A stretch of 64,000 nt of DNA from Merdiplasma sp905207905 (GCA_902475025.1 CABRXX010000008.1:3760-67759), one strand, 5' to 3'; numbered from the stretch's first letter, positions 46,180 through 55,295 are shown. Translations and numbers: made by a program. The notes: generated by a model from the letters alone, not told the origin.

Positions 46180-47676
46180 TTATACCCCCATTGCGGACTT
46201 AATAAGATTATCTTCTGCGAGATCTTCCCTAGAAAATTCTCCAGAAATTTTACCCTGTCTCATAACAATCGCACGGTCACACATCCCAATGATTTCCGTC
46301 ATTTCTGAAGAGATCATGATAATGGCAACACCTTTCTCTGCAAGATCATTCATGATCTTATAAATTTCTGTTTTGGCACCAACATCTACGCCTCGCGTAG
46401 GTTCATCAAATACCAGACATTTACATTCTGCTGCAAGCCATTTTGCCAAAGCTACCTTCTGCTGATTGCCCCCACTCAAGCTATTTGCATTATCTTCCGT
46501 ATCTCCATATTTGGTAGACATACCAGCCAATATTTCTTTCACAAATTCTTTCTCTTTTTTGTGATTAATCACCTGCCTTGGTGCAATCCTGTCATTTAAA
46601 ATTGTCAGTGTTGAATTTGACCGAATACTCTGTGTTAATACCAAGCCTTCCTCTTTTCTGTTTTCCGGAAGCATTCCAAAGCCTTTACGTATCGAATCCC
46701 TGGGATCCTTAAAATCTGTTTTCTGACCAAAATAATAAATATCTCCGCTATCTTTTTTTATTGCTCCGAAAATAGTCTTCATGGTCTCTGTTCTGCCAGC
46801 GCCAACCAGTCCGCTAAAGCCAAGAATTTCCCCTGCTTTTACACTAAAACTGACATTCTGTACCATTTTTCCCGCATTCAATTTTTCTACTCGAAGAACT
46901 TCATCTCCAATTTTTGCATTCCTTGGAGGGAACATTTGAGACATCTCACGCCCCACCATCATCGTAACCAATTTTTCTTTATTAATAGAAGAAGTTTCTA
47001 CTTTGTCCACAAAAGTTCCATCTTTTAGAACCGTAATATGGCTGCTCAATTCAAAAATCTCTTCCAAACGGTGAGAAATATAAATAATACTTACGCCTTC
47101 ATCCTTTAACTTTCTAAGAATCCCGAACAATTTCTGAATTTCTGCAAAAGTAAGCACCGCCGTAGGCTCATCCAAAACTAAAATTTTCGCATTTCTAGTC
47201 AAATTTTTGCAGATCTCAACTACCTGTTGATATGCAACGCTTAAACTTCTCACTTTCGCCATAGGCGAAATATCATCAAATCCCAAATTCGTAAGCTGCT
47301 CTTTGGCCTTTCGATTCAATTCTTTCCAATTGATCAATGGTTTCCCTGATGAAAGCTGATCAATATAAATGTTTTCTGCAACTGTAAGATCCGGCGCCAG
47401 CATAAACTCCTGATATATAATGGCAACGCCAAGACGCTTTGCATCTTTTGGATTATTGATCGTAACTTCCTTTCCATCAATATAAATACTTCCACTGTCT
47501 CTTTTATATGCCCCTGATAAAATCTTCATAAGCGTTGATTTTCCTGCGCCATTTTCTCCGATAAGGGCATGGATTTCTCCAGGTTCAATCTGTAACGATA
47601 CATCAGTTAATGCTTTTACACCACCGAAACGTTTTGAAATGTTTTTCATTTCTAATCTGTACTGCGACTGCTGCAT
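46180..47676 (-). CDS. ribose-type ABC transporter ATPase (importer 2)
   Basis: A 498-residue double ABC ATPase. Domain 1 has GENGAGKST, LSVAYQQV and LVLDEPTAVL; domain 2 has the degenerate P-loop GLVGAGRTE, LSGGNQQK and LVFDEPTRGVD. This matches the RbsA pattern and the importer 1 ATPase. Start follows GGAGG. A non-terminator stem-loop at 47712-47748 lies between it and the binding-protein gene. Confidence 0.95.
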   Translation of the reverse strand: MQQSQYRLEMKNISKRFGGVKALTDVSLQIEPGEIHALIGENGAGKSTLMKILSGAYKRDSGSIYIDGKEVTINNPKDAKRLGVAIIYQEFMLAPDLTVAENIYIDQLSSGKPLINWKELNRKAKEQLTNLGFDDISPMAKVRSLSVAYQQVVEICKNLTRNAKILVLDEPTAVLTFAEIQKLFGILRKLKDEGVSIIYISHRLEEIFELSSHITVLKDGTFVDKVETSSINKEKLVTMMVGREMSQMFPPRNAKIGDEVLRVEKLNAGKMVQNVSFSVKAGEILGFSGLVGAGRTETMKTIFGAIKKDSGDIYYFGQKTDFKDPRDSIRKGFGMLPENRKEEGLVLTQSIRSNSTLTILNDRIAPRQVINHKKEKEFVKEILAGMSTKYGDTEDNANSLSGGNQQKVALAKWLAAECKCLVFDEPTRGVDVGAKTEIYKIMNDLAEKGVAIIMISSEMTEIIGMCDRAIVMRQGKISGEFSREDLAEDNLIKSAMGV

Positions 47677-47711
47677 GCCTTAACCTCCATAAACTTCTTT
47701 CCCATAAGATG

Positions 47712-47748
47712 AAGATAAGGTCACCGGCGAAGCTGGTGACCTTATCTT
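47712..47748 (-). other. 14-bp stem-loop between binding protein and ATPase, importer 2
   Basis: AAGATAAGGTCACC and GGTGACCTTATCTT pair perfectly over 14 bp around a 9-nt loop. On the minus strand no U-tract follows (CATCTTATGG), so it is more likely an mRNA-stabilising or processing stem that protects the binding-protein message than a terminator. Confidence 0.75.
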
Positions 47749-47811
47749 TAAACCAATACCATTATAACTTTAAAAGCCAGTCCCTGCTGCAAATTTTCTG
47801 ATGTCTTTTCC

Positions 47812-48876
47812 TTAGAAACCGTAATCATACCATTCATCAACATTTTCTTTGGTAACTCCAACAGCTGCTGTCATAGTAATTTTCTCAAAACTATCCCATT
47901 CTGCTCCGTCAAGAAGCTGCTGAGCAACATCAATACCACCCTCAGCAACCAGGCTCGGGCTGTTTAAACCTGAAACGATATACGGATTAACTGCCGTATC
48001 ATTTTCTTTGATCAGATCAAAGGCTTCTTTTGCTCCGTCTGCTCCGGCTACTAGTGCAACACCTTCCAGCCCTGCATTTTCAAGAGCCGTCATAGCACCA
48101 AACAACATCTGATCGTTTTCACCAAGGACACAATTGATATCCGGGTTAGCAGTAATAAAATCTTCTACTGCCACAAGACCATCATCAACAGTCCAAGCAC
48201 CCCAACCCTGACCTACAATTTCTAATTTTGCATCTGGATACTCAGCAGTCCCTTTGTCAATCAGCTGATTTTCAATTTCATCACGGGCTGCCCACGCTTC
48301 TTCTTCTGTACATCCGGTCATTCCCTGAACAATACCCGCAAACAATCCACCGCGTCTCTCATAACCAGCAATATTTCCCTTAGCACCACTTACCAGAACT
48401 GCTTTGATTCCTTCTTCTTCTTTTCCTTGAGCTTTCAGCCATTCTACATATGCAAGCCCGGAAAGTCTTCCATTTTCCAAATTATTAGAATAAACAGTCG
48501 TAACATGTGTTTCAGAATTTGTATCGGAATCAAGATTGATCAACGGAATACCCGCTTCTGCTACCGCATCTACTGATGGAATGCAAGCGTCTGGATCAAT
48601 ACTGTTTAGAAAAACAATATCCATACCTTGAGCAATAAAAGTTTCCATATTTTCGGCTTCTTTTGTAATGTCTTCATCTGCTACAAGGGTAGTTAATTCC
48701 CATCCCTTTTCTTCACAAAGTTTCTCAACACCGTCTGCCAAAGCAACAAAATATGGTCCATTCAGAGTCTTCAGCGCAAAACCAACTTTTACGGTATCTT
48801 CTTCTGCCATAGCTGTCATCCCGCACCCGAGTACCATTGCTGCACTCATAAGAATTGCCACCCATCTTTTTTTCAT
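47812..48876 (-). CDS. ribose/galactose-type sugar-binding protein (importer 2)
   Basis: A 354-residue type I periplasmic-binding-protein fold. The signal peptide MKKRWVAILMSAAMVLGC holds a cysteine at 18 in a weak lipobox (VLGC) and is followed by a second possible cleavage at AMA/EED. Ligand-region blocks are LKTLNGPYFVALADGVEKLC, NSIDPDACIPSV, NLDSDTNSE and the hinge GENDQMLFGAMTAL. Start follows AAAAGGAGAAGG. It is longer than importer 1's binding protein. Upstream lies a palindrome (48942-48964) probably bound by the divergent ROK regulator. Confidence 0.92.
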   Translation of the reverse strand: MKKRWVAILMSAAMVLGCGMTAMAEEDTVKVGFALKTLNGPYFVALADGVEKLCEEKGWELTTLVADEDITKEAENMETFIAQGMDIVFLNSIDPDACIPSVDAVAEAGIPLINLDSDTNSETHVTTVYSNNLENGRLSGLAYVEWLKAQGKEEEGIKAVLVSGAKGNIAGYERRGGLFAGIVQGMTGCTEEEAWAARDEIENQLIDKGTAEYPDAKLEIVGQGWGAWTVDDGLVAVEDFITANPDINCVLGENDQMLFGAMTALENAGLEGVALVAGADGAKEAFDLIKENDTAVNPYIVSGLNSPSLVAEGGIDVAQQLLDGAEWDSFEKITMTAAVGVTKENVDEWYDYGF

Positions 48877-48941
48877 ATTCCTTCTCCTTTTTCTGCATTA
48901 TTTCGGATTTGATATATTGTAAAACCCCTTTTACATATATA

Positions 48942-48964
48942 TTAAATAAATCCGTTTTATTTAA
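48942..48964. promoter_or_regulatory. candidate ROK/XylR operator
   Basis: TTAAATAAA (48942-48950) and TTTATTTAA (48956-48964) are perfect 9-bp inverted arms separated by 5 bp (TCCGT). The dyad is 66 bp before the importer 2 binding-protein start and 150 bp before the divergent ROK gene. ROK repressors such as XylR and NagC bind long A/T-rich dyads like this. The rest of 48877-49114 is A/T-rich without a gene. Confidence 0.6.
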
Positions 48965-49114
48965 GTGTTTTTATTATATAGCTTATTTATGTTAATGTCA
49001 ATTCTTTTTTTCCTCTTTTTTTGTGCTATAATTATATAAAAACCAGAATTATTAATTAATAATTGTGATTTTAATCAATCAAAAACAAATCGCAAAACAA
49101 ACAAGGATACTATT

Positions 49115-50251
49115 ATGTACAAAAAAAACATAGTTTCAACCTCCACCAAAAACCAAAATCGACAATCCATTTATCAGTACATCAAAAATAATGGGCCTGT
49201 ATCTCGCCAGGATATTGTTGTCAATGTACGACTCAGTATTCCTACTGTAACGCAACATCTCCAATATCTGGAAGAAAAGCACTATATTGCCATTTCTGAT
49301 TTTAAAAAAAATACCGGCGGCAGAAATGCCTCCACCTATATTGCAGTCAATGACTGTCGAATGGCTATTGGTATTTTTATTTCTGCCAATCATATTACCA
49401 TAGTAAGCGTTGACTTTTTCGGTTCGGTAACCCATTCGCACCGAGAACATATTAAATTTGATTTGACAGATGATGGTTACCTGAAAAAATTGGGAGAATT
49501 GGTAGAAATGATCAAAACAGAAGCTCAAATTAGCGACAAGCAACTGCTTGGTGTTGGTATTTCTGTTCCAAGTTTAATTTCTGAAAATGATCAGAGAATC
49601 ATCTATGGTCTCACTTTAGATTTTAACAACAAAACAAAAGAAGATTTCACCAAATATATTCCTTATACAACTAGGCTGTTTCATGATTCTCTTGTTGCCG
49701 GTTTTGCTGAAGTCTGGACGCAAAATAATATTGATAATGCTGTCTATCTCAATTTAAATAACAATATTGGTGGTTGCATTATCTTTAATAAAGAAATTTA
49801 TTCAGGAAATTCCAACAGAGCTGGTGAAATCGGTCATATAAAATTAATTACAAACTCACAGAAAAAATGTTACTGTGGAAAATATGGTTGTTTTGACACC
49901 TTATGCAATGCTACAGTCTTGGATTCCTATACAAATGGGAACTTAGAAGAATTTTTTGCACTACTCAGCCAGCATGATTCAGGAGCCGAAAGCATTTGGA
50001 ATGACTATCTGAACCATCTTGCCTTAGCTATTCATAATCTTCATATGATATTTGATTGCAACATCATAATCGGCGGCTATGTCGGTTCATTTATCAATCC
50101 CTACATGGAAGACTTATGCTCCAGAATCGATCAAAAAAGCTTTTTTGACGAAAAAGCCCTCGATTATGCCTTGCCATGTAAATACAAAATCGAAGCAACC
50201 GCTGCAGGTGCTGCCATACAATTCATAAGTGAATTTATAGAAAACATTTAA
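49115..50251 (+). CDS. ROK family transcriptional regulator (NagC/XylR type)
   Basis: A 378-residue repressor. The N-terminal winged helix includes NNGPVSRQDIVVNVRLSIPTVTQHLQYL. The C-terminal ROK sugar-kinase-like domain has the zinc-binding motif CYCGKYGCFDT with spacing C-x-C-G-x-x-G-C. The sugar-phosphorylating DxGxT motif is not clearly kept, which is typical of ROK repressors. Divergent from the importer 2 operon and likely its repressor. Start is supported by AAGGAT only. Confidence 0.9.
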   Translation: MYKKNIVSTSTKNQNRQSIYQYIKNNGPVSRQDIVVNVRLSIPTVTQHLQYLEEKHYIAISDFKKNTGGRNASTYIAVNDCRMAIGIFISANHITIVSVDFFGSVTHSHREHIKFDLTDDGYLKKLGELVEMIKTEAQISDKQLLGVGISVPSLISENDQRIIYGLTLDFNNKTKEDFTKYIPYTTRLFHDSLVAGFAEVWTQNNIDNAVYLNLNNNIGGCIIFNKEIYSGNSNRAGEIGHIKLITNSQKKCYCGKYGCFDTLCNATVLDSYTNGNLEEFFALLSQHDSGAESIWNDYLNHLALAIHNLHMIFDCNIIIGGYVGSFINPYMEDLCSRIDQKSFFDEKALDYALPCKYKIEATAAGAAIQFISEFIENI

Positions 50252-50469
50252 TTTTTTAGAATTTATTATTTTATATCAATAGTCGGAATGGAATTCTAGA
50301 TAATGAAGATTTTCAAAAACGATAGCTTCATTGATTTTTACTTGTATTAATGAATTTTTTTGATTTGGGAAATTAATTTAATAAGATCTTCTCTCTAATG
50401 ATTAGCATTCATATATAAATAATAAGAGCTTATTTTTTGTGTGTTTTTATGTTTCTATTTGATGTCATC

Positions 50470-50600
50470 CTATTTTTCTGCAATATCTAGATATCCCATT
50501 CCAAGAATTCCTTCGTGGATTTCTGCCAAACCTTACAAATCCATTCAGAGATTCAGAAATATTTTTCTGAATTCTTGAAAATCATCCTATTTTCCGCCAT
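50470..50600 (-). pseudogene. decayed small gene remnant of unknown kind
   Basis: The 563 bp between the ROK gene and the TlpA-like gene is AT-rich. On the minus strand a good site (GGAGGTAATA) precedes ATG at 50600 and a short reading frame MAENRMIFKNSEKYF that stops at once. Further on, another frame reads GLAEIHEGILGMGYLDIAEK and then a stop at 50470, which looks like the C-terminal end of a real protein. Both pieces suggest a decayed gene, but I do not recognise the family. A 9-bp hairpin (50551-50572) lies inside. Near 50730-50786 a stem of at least 8 bp (AAGAAATG) may terminate the TlpA operon. Confidence 0.35.
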
Positions 50601-50814
50601 TATTACCTCCGTCATGCAGAGTTTTATATTTTTCTCGTCAATTAACCGATAGAATAAACCTATATGATTGAAAAAACAAATATGCTTTCGCCCTTTAATT
50701 GACTCAGTTAATTTGTTTCCTCAAAATGAAGAAATGCCCGAGTGCATAATCTTTCAAATCATACCCCCCGACATTTCTTTTAAATAAAAATAACCTTTTA
50801 TGAAATTCTTCATC

Positions 50815-51597
50815 CTAACCCACGATCAGATCCAATCCTCTCTGAAGCGTTGCCCCATCAATAGCTCCTTTCGCCTGGGCAATCACGTAACCGTCCCGAT
50901 CGATAAAATAAGTAGTGGGCAGGGAATAGGCTCCATAGGTGGCGGCAGCATCCATATCCGTATCATAAAAGACCGGGAATTCATATCCCTTTTCTTCAAT
51001 AAACCCAGACGCCCCATCCACCGTCTCCCTGGATCCATCTGTCATATTGATCATCAGAAAATCCACTTCCTCCTTCAGTTCCAGATACTTTTCATTGAAA
51101 TCCGGCATTTCCATCTGGCAGGGGCCACACCAGCTGGCCCAGAAGTTTAATACAATGGGTTTTCCAAAATAATCAGACAGCTTTACTTCTTCACCTTCTC
51201 TGGTATACACGGTAAAATCCGGTGCTGAAATCCTGTTGTCTGTCTCCGCTTCTGTCTCACGGGCTTCCGTTTCAGACGCTTCTCCATTGGCCCGCCCTGC
51301 CTCTGTATTTTTCTCTTCCGCCTTTTCCGGCTCTGCCGCTTCTGTCTCCAAGTTCTTTTCTGACTCTGTCTCTCCCGCATTCTCTATCTCAGGCTTTTTC
51401 GTTTCTTCCTGCTTCATTTCTCCACTCTCTGCTTGTAATGGAGAAGTTTCTTTCTGTCCTTCTGTTGTCGGAGCCGACTGCACAGACAGCTGATCCGGAG
51501 CCAGTTCCTTTCCCAGCTGATTGTATAGAACCGACGCTCCAATCAAAACCAACGCAAATACTAAAATGATGATCATCAATGTTTTCTTATTTTTCAT
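50815..51597 (-). CDS. membrane-anchored TlpA-like thioredoxin
   Basis: A 260-residue extracytoplasmic redox protein. A membrane anchor at about 6-26 is followed by a charged, Glu/Lys/Thr-rich linker of about 85 residues without predicted structure, then a TlpA/ResA-type thioredoxin domain beginning APDFTVYTREG. The active site is WCGPC with the following QMEMPDF. It reduces disulfides on the outer face using electrons from CcdA, encoded immediately upstream (56 bp). Start follows AAGGAGGC. A decayed homologue lies at 28468-28615. Confidence 0.9.
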   Translation of the reverse strand: MKNKKTLMIIILVFALVLIGASVLYNQLGKELAPDQLSVQSAPTTEGQKETSPLQAESGEMKQEETKKPEIENAGETESEKNLETEAAEPEKAEEKNTEAGRANGEASETEARETEAETDNRISAPDFTVYTREGEEVKLSDYFGKPIVLNFWASWCGPCQMEMPDFNEKYLELKEEVDFLMINMTDGSRETVDGASGFIEEKGYEFPVFYDTDMDAAATYGAYSLPTTYFIDRDGYVIAQAKGAIDGATLQRGLDLIVG

Positions 51598-51653
51598 AAC
51601 GCCTCCTTAATATAATGTCTCCTTCATGAAACTGATATAAAATGAAGCAATTT

Positions 51654-52316
51654 TTAGCTAAACAGACTCAGCAGACGGCCGAGAGTCCCGGTAGCCATCA
51701 AAATTCCTATCAGTATCAGCAGGGTTCCGCTGATTCCATTTATGATCTTATAATTTTTCTTAATCCAGTTAAACGCAGACTTCAGATAGTCGATCAGCAC
51801 CGCGCTGAGCAGGAAGGGAATCCCTAAGCCCAGGGAATAAGCCAGCAGCATCATCATTCCCTCCAGCACATGCCCTTGCTGAGATGCCAGCATCAAAGCA
51901 GAACCAAGGAATGCTCCCACGCAGGGCGTCCACCCCAGGGAAAAAATCACTCCAAAGACCAGTGCCGAAATAAATCCCATATTGCTTGTATCCACAGATT
52001 TTTGACTGCCTCGAAACAGGTTCAGTTTCAAAACTCCCAGGAAATTCAAGCCAAAAAAGATTACCACCAAACCTGAAACAATATTTACTGTGGTCTGATA
52101 TTCTCTTAAAAAACTGCCCAGGGTACCTGCCAAAGCTCCCATGGAAACGAATACAACCGTAAATCCTGTGATAAACCCAAGCGCCCCGCGGACGGTTTTA
52201 CGAATGCTCCGCTCACCGCCCCCTGCAAAATAAGAAATATAAATAGGAAGCATGGGTAGCAGGCAAGGGGATATGAAGGTAATAATCCCCTCCAAAAAAG
52301 AAATTGCGTACTGCAT
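51654..52316 (-). CDS. ccdA: CcdA-type thiol:disulfide transmembrane protein
   Basis: A 220-residue membrane protein with six hydrophobic segments. The paired reactive cysteines are visible in FISPCLLPMLP and GWTPCVGAFLG, the CcdA/DsbD hallmark. It passes electrons from cytoplasmic thioredoxin across the membrane to the TlpA-like protein encoded after it. Start follows GAGGAG. No cytochrome c genes are near, so the pair probably serves methionine sulfoxide repair or general disulfide reduction. Confidence 0.9.
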   Translation of the reverse strand: MQYAISFLEGIITFISPCLLPMLPIYISYFAGGGERSIRKTVRGALGFITGFTVVFVSMGALAGTLGSFLREYQTTVNIVSGLVVIFFGLNFLGVLKLNLFRGSQKSVDTSNMGFISALVFGVIFSLGWTPCVGAFLGSALMLASQQGHVLEGMMMLLAYSLGLGIPFLLSAVLIDYLKSAFNWIKKNYKIINGISGTLLILIGILMATGTLGRLLSLFS

Positions 52317-52691
52317 TTGTCTTAGCTCCTCTCCAGATGTTTTTGAATGTATTTCATCTTAAAATAATCCTTCTTTTTGGACCACTTTTTGTTTTGTACT
52401 TACTATATCAAAATTTTGTTTTTATTTCTGTGATAATATCACCAAAATACATCTTGTCTCTTCCTCCCTTCAGTCAAAATGGTGTTCCGCTTCCATGGCA
52501 ATCTTATCTCAAACGCAGATTACTGCCTTTTACCACTCCGATATTACCAGACAACTTCTTCTGCGTAAAGTTCTAAATACGGTTATAATGCACCTCCGTC
52601 TGCAGTATAGACAGATCCCGGACCTGTGATACTGCACTGCTTCCTCCGTCCCTCCCTGAAACTCACTCAGGTTCTGTTCTGCAAATTTCAT
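52317..52691. other. intergenic region between ccdA and ftsH
   Basis: About 375 bp between divergent genes. It contains no gene I can support. A promoter for ccdA must lie here but none is clear; the ftsH promoter starts at 52692. Confidence 0.5.
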
Positions 52692-52721
52692 TTGACGTTC
52701 CTGAAACTCAGGATTTATAAT
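52692..52721 (+). promoter_or_regulatory. promoter of ftsH
   Basis: TTGACG (52692-52697) and TATAAT (52716-52721) separated by 18 bp, 95 bp before the ftsH start codon, leaving a leader of about 85 nt. Confidence 0.65.
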
Positions 52722-52816
52722 ATTCTGGTAAAAATTGTTACACCCCTGTTGAAAGCGGAATTTCATTTCCTTACTTTCTCGGAGTATACTCTTTCAAAGG
52801 AGGAATATTCAGGATT

Positions 52817-54643
52817 ATGAAAGAAGTCAAATCACCTAAAAAACCTTTGATCTATTACTATGGCATCGTCCTTCTGATTCTGTTTCTATTCAATATGATC
52901 ATAACCCCCATGCTGCTCCAGCGGCAAGTAGTGGAAGTGGACTACGGAACATTCATGGACATGATCGAAGAGAAAAATATCGGGCAGGTGGATGTGTCAG
53001 ATACCCAGATCACCTTCACTGATAAAGAGGATTCCGTCATCTATAAAACCGGCCTTATGAACGATCCCGGACTCACAGAGCGGCTGCACGATTCCGGCGC
53101 AGTTTTTTCCAAGGATATTGTGGAAAAAACCTCTCCCCTTCTTAGCTTTCTCATCTCCTTCATCCTTCCCATGGCGATCTTCATTGCGTTAGGACAATAT
53201 ATGCGTAAGAAGATGATGCAGCAGATGGGCGGCAAAAATGCCATGTCTTTTGGCATGGGAAAGAGCAATGCCAAGGTCTATGTCCAATCCACCGATGGAA
53301 TTCATTTTAAGGATGTGGCCGGAGAAGATGAGGCTAAGGAAAGCCTGGCAGAAATCGTGGATTACCTTCACAATCCGGAAAAATACACCGCAGTGGGCGC
53401 TTCTATGCCAAAGGGACTTCTTCTGGTAGGCCCTCCCGGAACCGGTAAAACTATGCTTGCAAAGGCAGTAGCCGGAGAAGCAGGCGTTCCCTTCTTTTCC
53501 ATCTCCGGCTCAGAATTTGTGGAAATGTTTGTTGGAATGGGGGCCTCCAAGGTTCGCGACCTGTTCCGGCAGGCAAAAGAAAAAGCGCCCTGCATTGTAT
53601 TCATTGACGAAATTGACGCCATCGGAAAAAAGAGAGACGGACAGATAGGCGGCAATGACGAGCGGGAGCAGACGCTGAACCAACTCCTCACAGAGATGGA
53701 CGGTTTCGAGGGAAACAATGGCGTCATTATTTTAGCCGCCACCAACCGGCCGGAATCTCTGGATGCCGCCCTGACACGTCCCGGCCGTTTTGACAGGCGG
53801 GTTCCTGTAGAACTTCCGGATCTGAAGGGCCGGGAAGAAATCCTCAAGGTTCATGCAAAGAAAATCAAAGTTTCCTCTGATGTGGATTTCCATACCATTG
53901 CCCGAATGGCCTCCGGCACTTCCGGCGCAGAACTGGCAAACATTGTCAATGAAGCGGCCCTGCGGACAGTACGGAACAACCGTACCGTTGTGACCCAGGC
54001 AGATTTGGAAGAAAGTATTGAGGTAGTAATCGCAGGATACCAAAAGAAAAATGCCATTCTCTCCGATGGGGAGAAAAAAGTGGTCGCTTACCACGAAATC
54101 GGCCATGCTCTGGTGGCTGCAAAGCAGACGCACTCTGCTCCAGTGCAAAAGATCACCATCATTCCCAGAACCTCCGGCGCTCTTGGATACACCATGCAGG
54201 TAGAACAGCAGGACAAATGCCTTATGACTAAGGAGGAACTGGAAAATAAGATTGCAACCTTTACCGGAGGTCGGGCTGCAGAGGAGATCGTGTTCGGCAG
54301 CATTACCACCGGTGCATCCAATGACATTGAGCAGGCAACGAAACTGGCCCGGGCCATGATCACCCGCTATGGTATGAATGAAGATTTTGATATGGTTGCT
54401 CTGGAGACAGTCACCAACCAATACCTGGGCGGCGATACCTCTCTGGCCTGCTCCGGGGAAACCCAGAAAGAAATTGATGAAAAGGTGGTTGCTCTGGTAA
54501 AAGCGCAGCACGAAAAAGCCAAAAAACTCCTGCTGGAAAACCGCGCTGTTCTGGATCAGCTTGCACAGTATCTGTATGAAAAAGAGACCATTACTGGAGA
54601 TGAATTTATGAGAATTTTAGAGGAAGGGGGCGCTCAGCAATGA
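52817..54643 (+). CDS. ftsH: ATP-dependent zinc metalloprotease FtsH
   Basis: A 608-residue membrane AAA+ protease. A membrane segment at about 11-31, a small external domain, and a second segment near 110-128 are followed by the AAA domain with Walker A GPPGTGKT, Walker B CIVFIDEIDAIG, the SRH region AATNRPESLDAALTRPGRFDRR, and the protease motif HEIGH (usual form HEAGH) with the third zinc ligand region in ASNDIEQATKLARAM. The family degrades damaged membrane proteins. The start at 52817 is supported by GGA spacing; AAAGGAGG lies further upstream. Its stop overlaps the next ATG (ATGA). Position outside the usual tilS-hpt context suggests a second FtsH. Confidence 0.95.
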   Translation: MKEVKSPKKPLIYYYGIVLLILFLFNMIITPMLLQRQVVEVDYGTFMDMIEEKNIGQVDVSDTQITFTDKEDSVIYKTGLMNDPGLTERLHDSGAVFSKDIVEKTSPLLSFLISFILPMAIFIALGQYMRKKMMQQMGGKNAMSFGMGKSNAKVYVQSTDGIHFKDVAGEDEAKESLAEIVDYLHNPEKYTAVGASMPKGLLLVGPPGTGKTMLAKAVAGEAGVPFFSISGSEFVEMFVGMGASKVRDLFRQAKEKAPCIVFIDEIDAIGKKRDGQIGGNDEREQTLNQLLTEMDGFEGNNGVIILAATNRPESLDAALTRPGRFDRRVPVELPDLKGREEILKVHAKKIKVSSDVDFHTIARMASGTSGAELANIVNEAALRTVRNNRTVVTQADLEESIEVVIAGYQKKNAILSDGEKKVVAYHEIGHALVAAKQTHSAPVQKITIIPRTSGALGYTMQVEQQDKCLMTKEELENKIATFTGGRAAEEIVFGSITTGASNDIEQATKLARAMITRYGMNEDFDMVALETVTNQYLGGDTSLACSGETQKEIDEKVVALVKAQHEKAKKLLLENRAVLDQLAQYLYEKETITGDEFMRILEEGGAQQ

Positions 54644-55182
54644 GAAAACGCTCTGGTTTTGGATGGATTGAATTTATTTCCGGCATCTGTATGCTTATCC
54701 TGGGATTATTTACCCTGTTCAAACCCGGAAGCATGTTCACCAGCATTGCTGTCATCTACGGCGTAATTGCTGTGATCACCGGAACCTGTGATATTATCTT
54801 CTACATTAAAACGGAGCGCTATACGGGTTTTGCCCCTATTGTTGCCCTGGTTTCCGGTATTTTGAGCGTGATGGCAGGCGTCATTCTCCTGGGGCACCCA
54901 GGAATTGGGAAATGGATCGTATCTATCCTGTTTCCCCTCTGGTTTATCACTCACTGCCTTTCCCGGCTGGCTCATCTGGGGATCATCCGCCTTGCCGCTG
55001 GAGACTTTTGCTACTATTTTTCACTGGTTACGAACATTACCGGACTGATTCTCGGTGTCCTGATGCTGTTTCAGCCCGCCTTTACCCTCTTCACTGTGGG
55101 CGCACTCATCGGTATCTATCTGATCGCTGCAGGCATTGAATCCATTATCCTTGCCCTCAGCCGCATGGGATCCGGATGGTAA
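54640..55182 (+). CDS. HdeD-like membrane protein (DUF308)
   Basis: A 180-residue membrane protein with six short hydrophobic segments (for example FISGICMLILGLFTLFKPGS and LLVTNITGLILGVL-like stretches) and repeated Gly-rich pairs, the HdeD/DUF308 pattern linked to acid-stress resistance in enterobacteria. Function in Firmicutes is unknown. The start overlaps the ftsH stop by 4 bp, so the pair is translationally coupled and the protein may be an FtsH partner or substrate. Confidence 0.8.
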   Translation: MRKRSGFGWIEFISGICMLILGLFTLFKPGSMFTSIAVIYGVIAVITGTCDIIFYIKTERYTGFAPIVALVSGILSVMAGVILLGHPGIGKWIVSILFPLWFITHCLSRLAHLGIIRLAAGDFCYYFSLVTNITGLILGVLMLFQPAFTLFTVGALIGIYLIAAGIESIILALSRMGSGW

Positions 55183-55267
55183 CTTTTGCTGCTTCTCATT
55201 CGCCAAACATTCCCTCCGCCTGAGCCTAGTCGTTTCCGCGGTATTATTCCCGTCCGCCGCAACGCGA

Positions 55268-55295
55268 GCCTGCGGAACCTTTTTATTTCATAGGA
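55268..55295. repeat. relic of the 2.2-kb hairpin element
   Basis: The 28 bases here match 2287-2314 with 25 identities (both begin GCCTGCGGA and end TTTCATAGGA). Nearby are a perfect 7-bp stem (GTGAAGC/GCTTCAC, 55322-55339) and a 5-bp stem (GGTGT/ACACC, 55406-55419). The 465-bp gap from 55183 to 55647 holds no gene. Confidence 0.55.

Noticed and set aside
49081..49100. A/T-rich repeats near the ROK start considered as an additional operator
   Set aside because: No clear dyad; the stronger dyad at 48942-48964 explains regulation better.
53732..54511. Long open frame opposite ftsH
   Set aside because: It is antisense to a clearly conserved protein and has no coding signature; shadows of this kind also lie opposite pstA, pepT and others.
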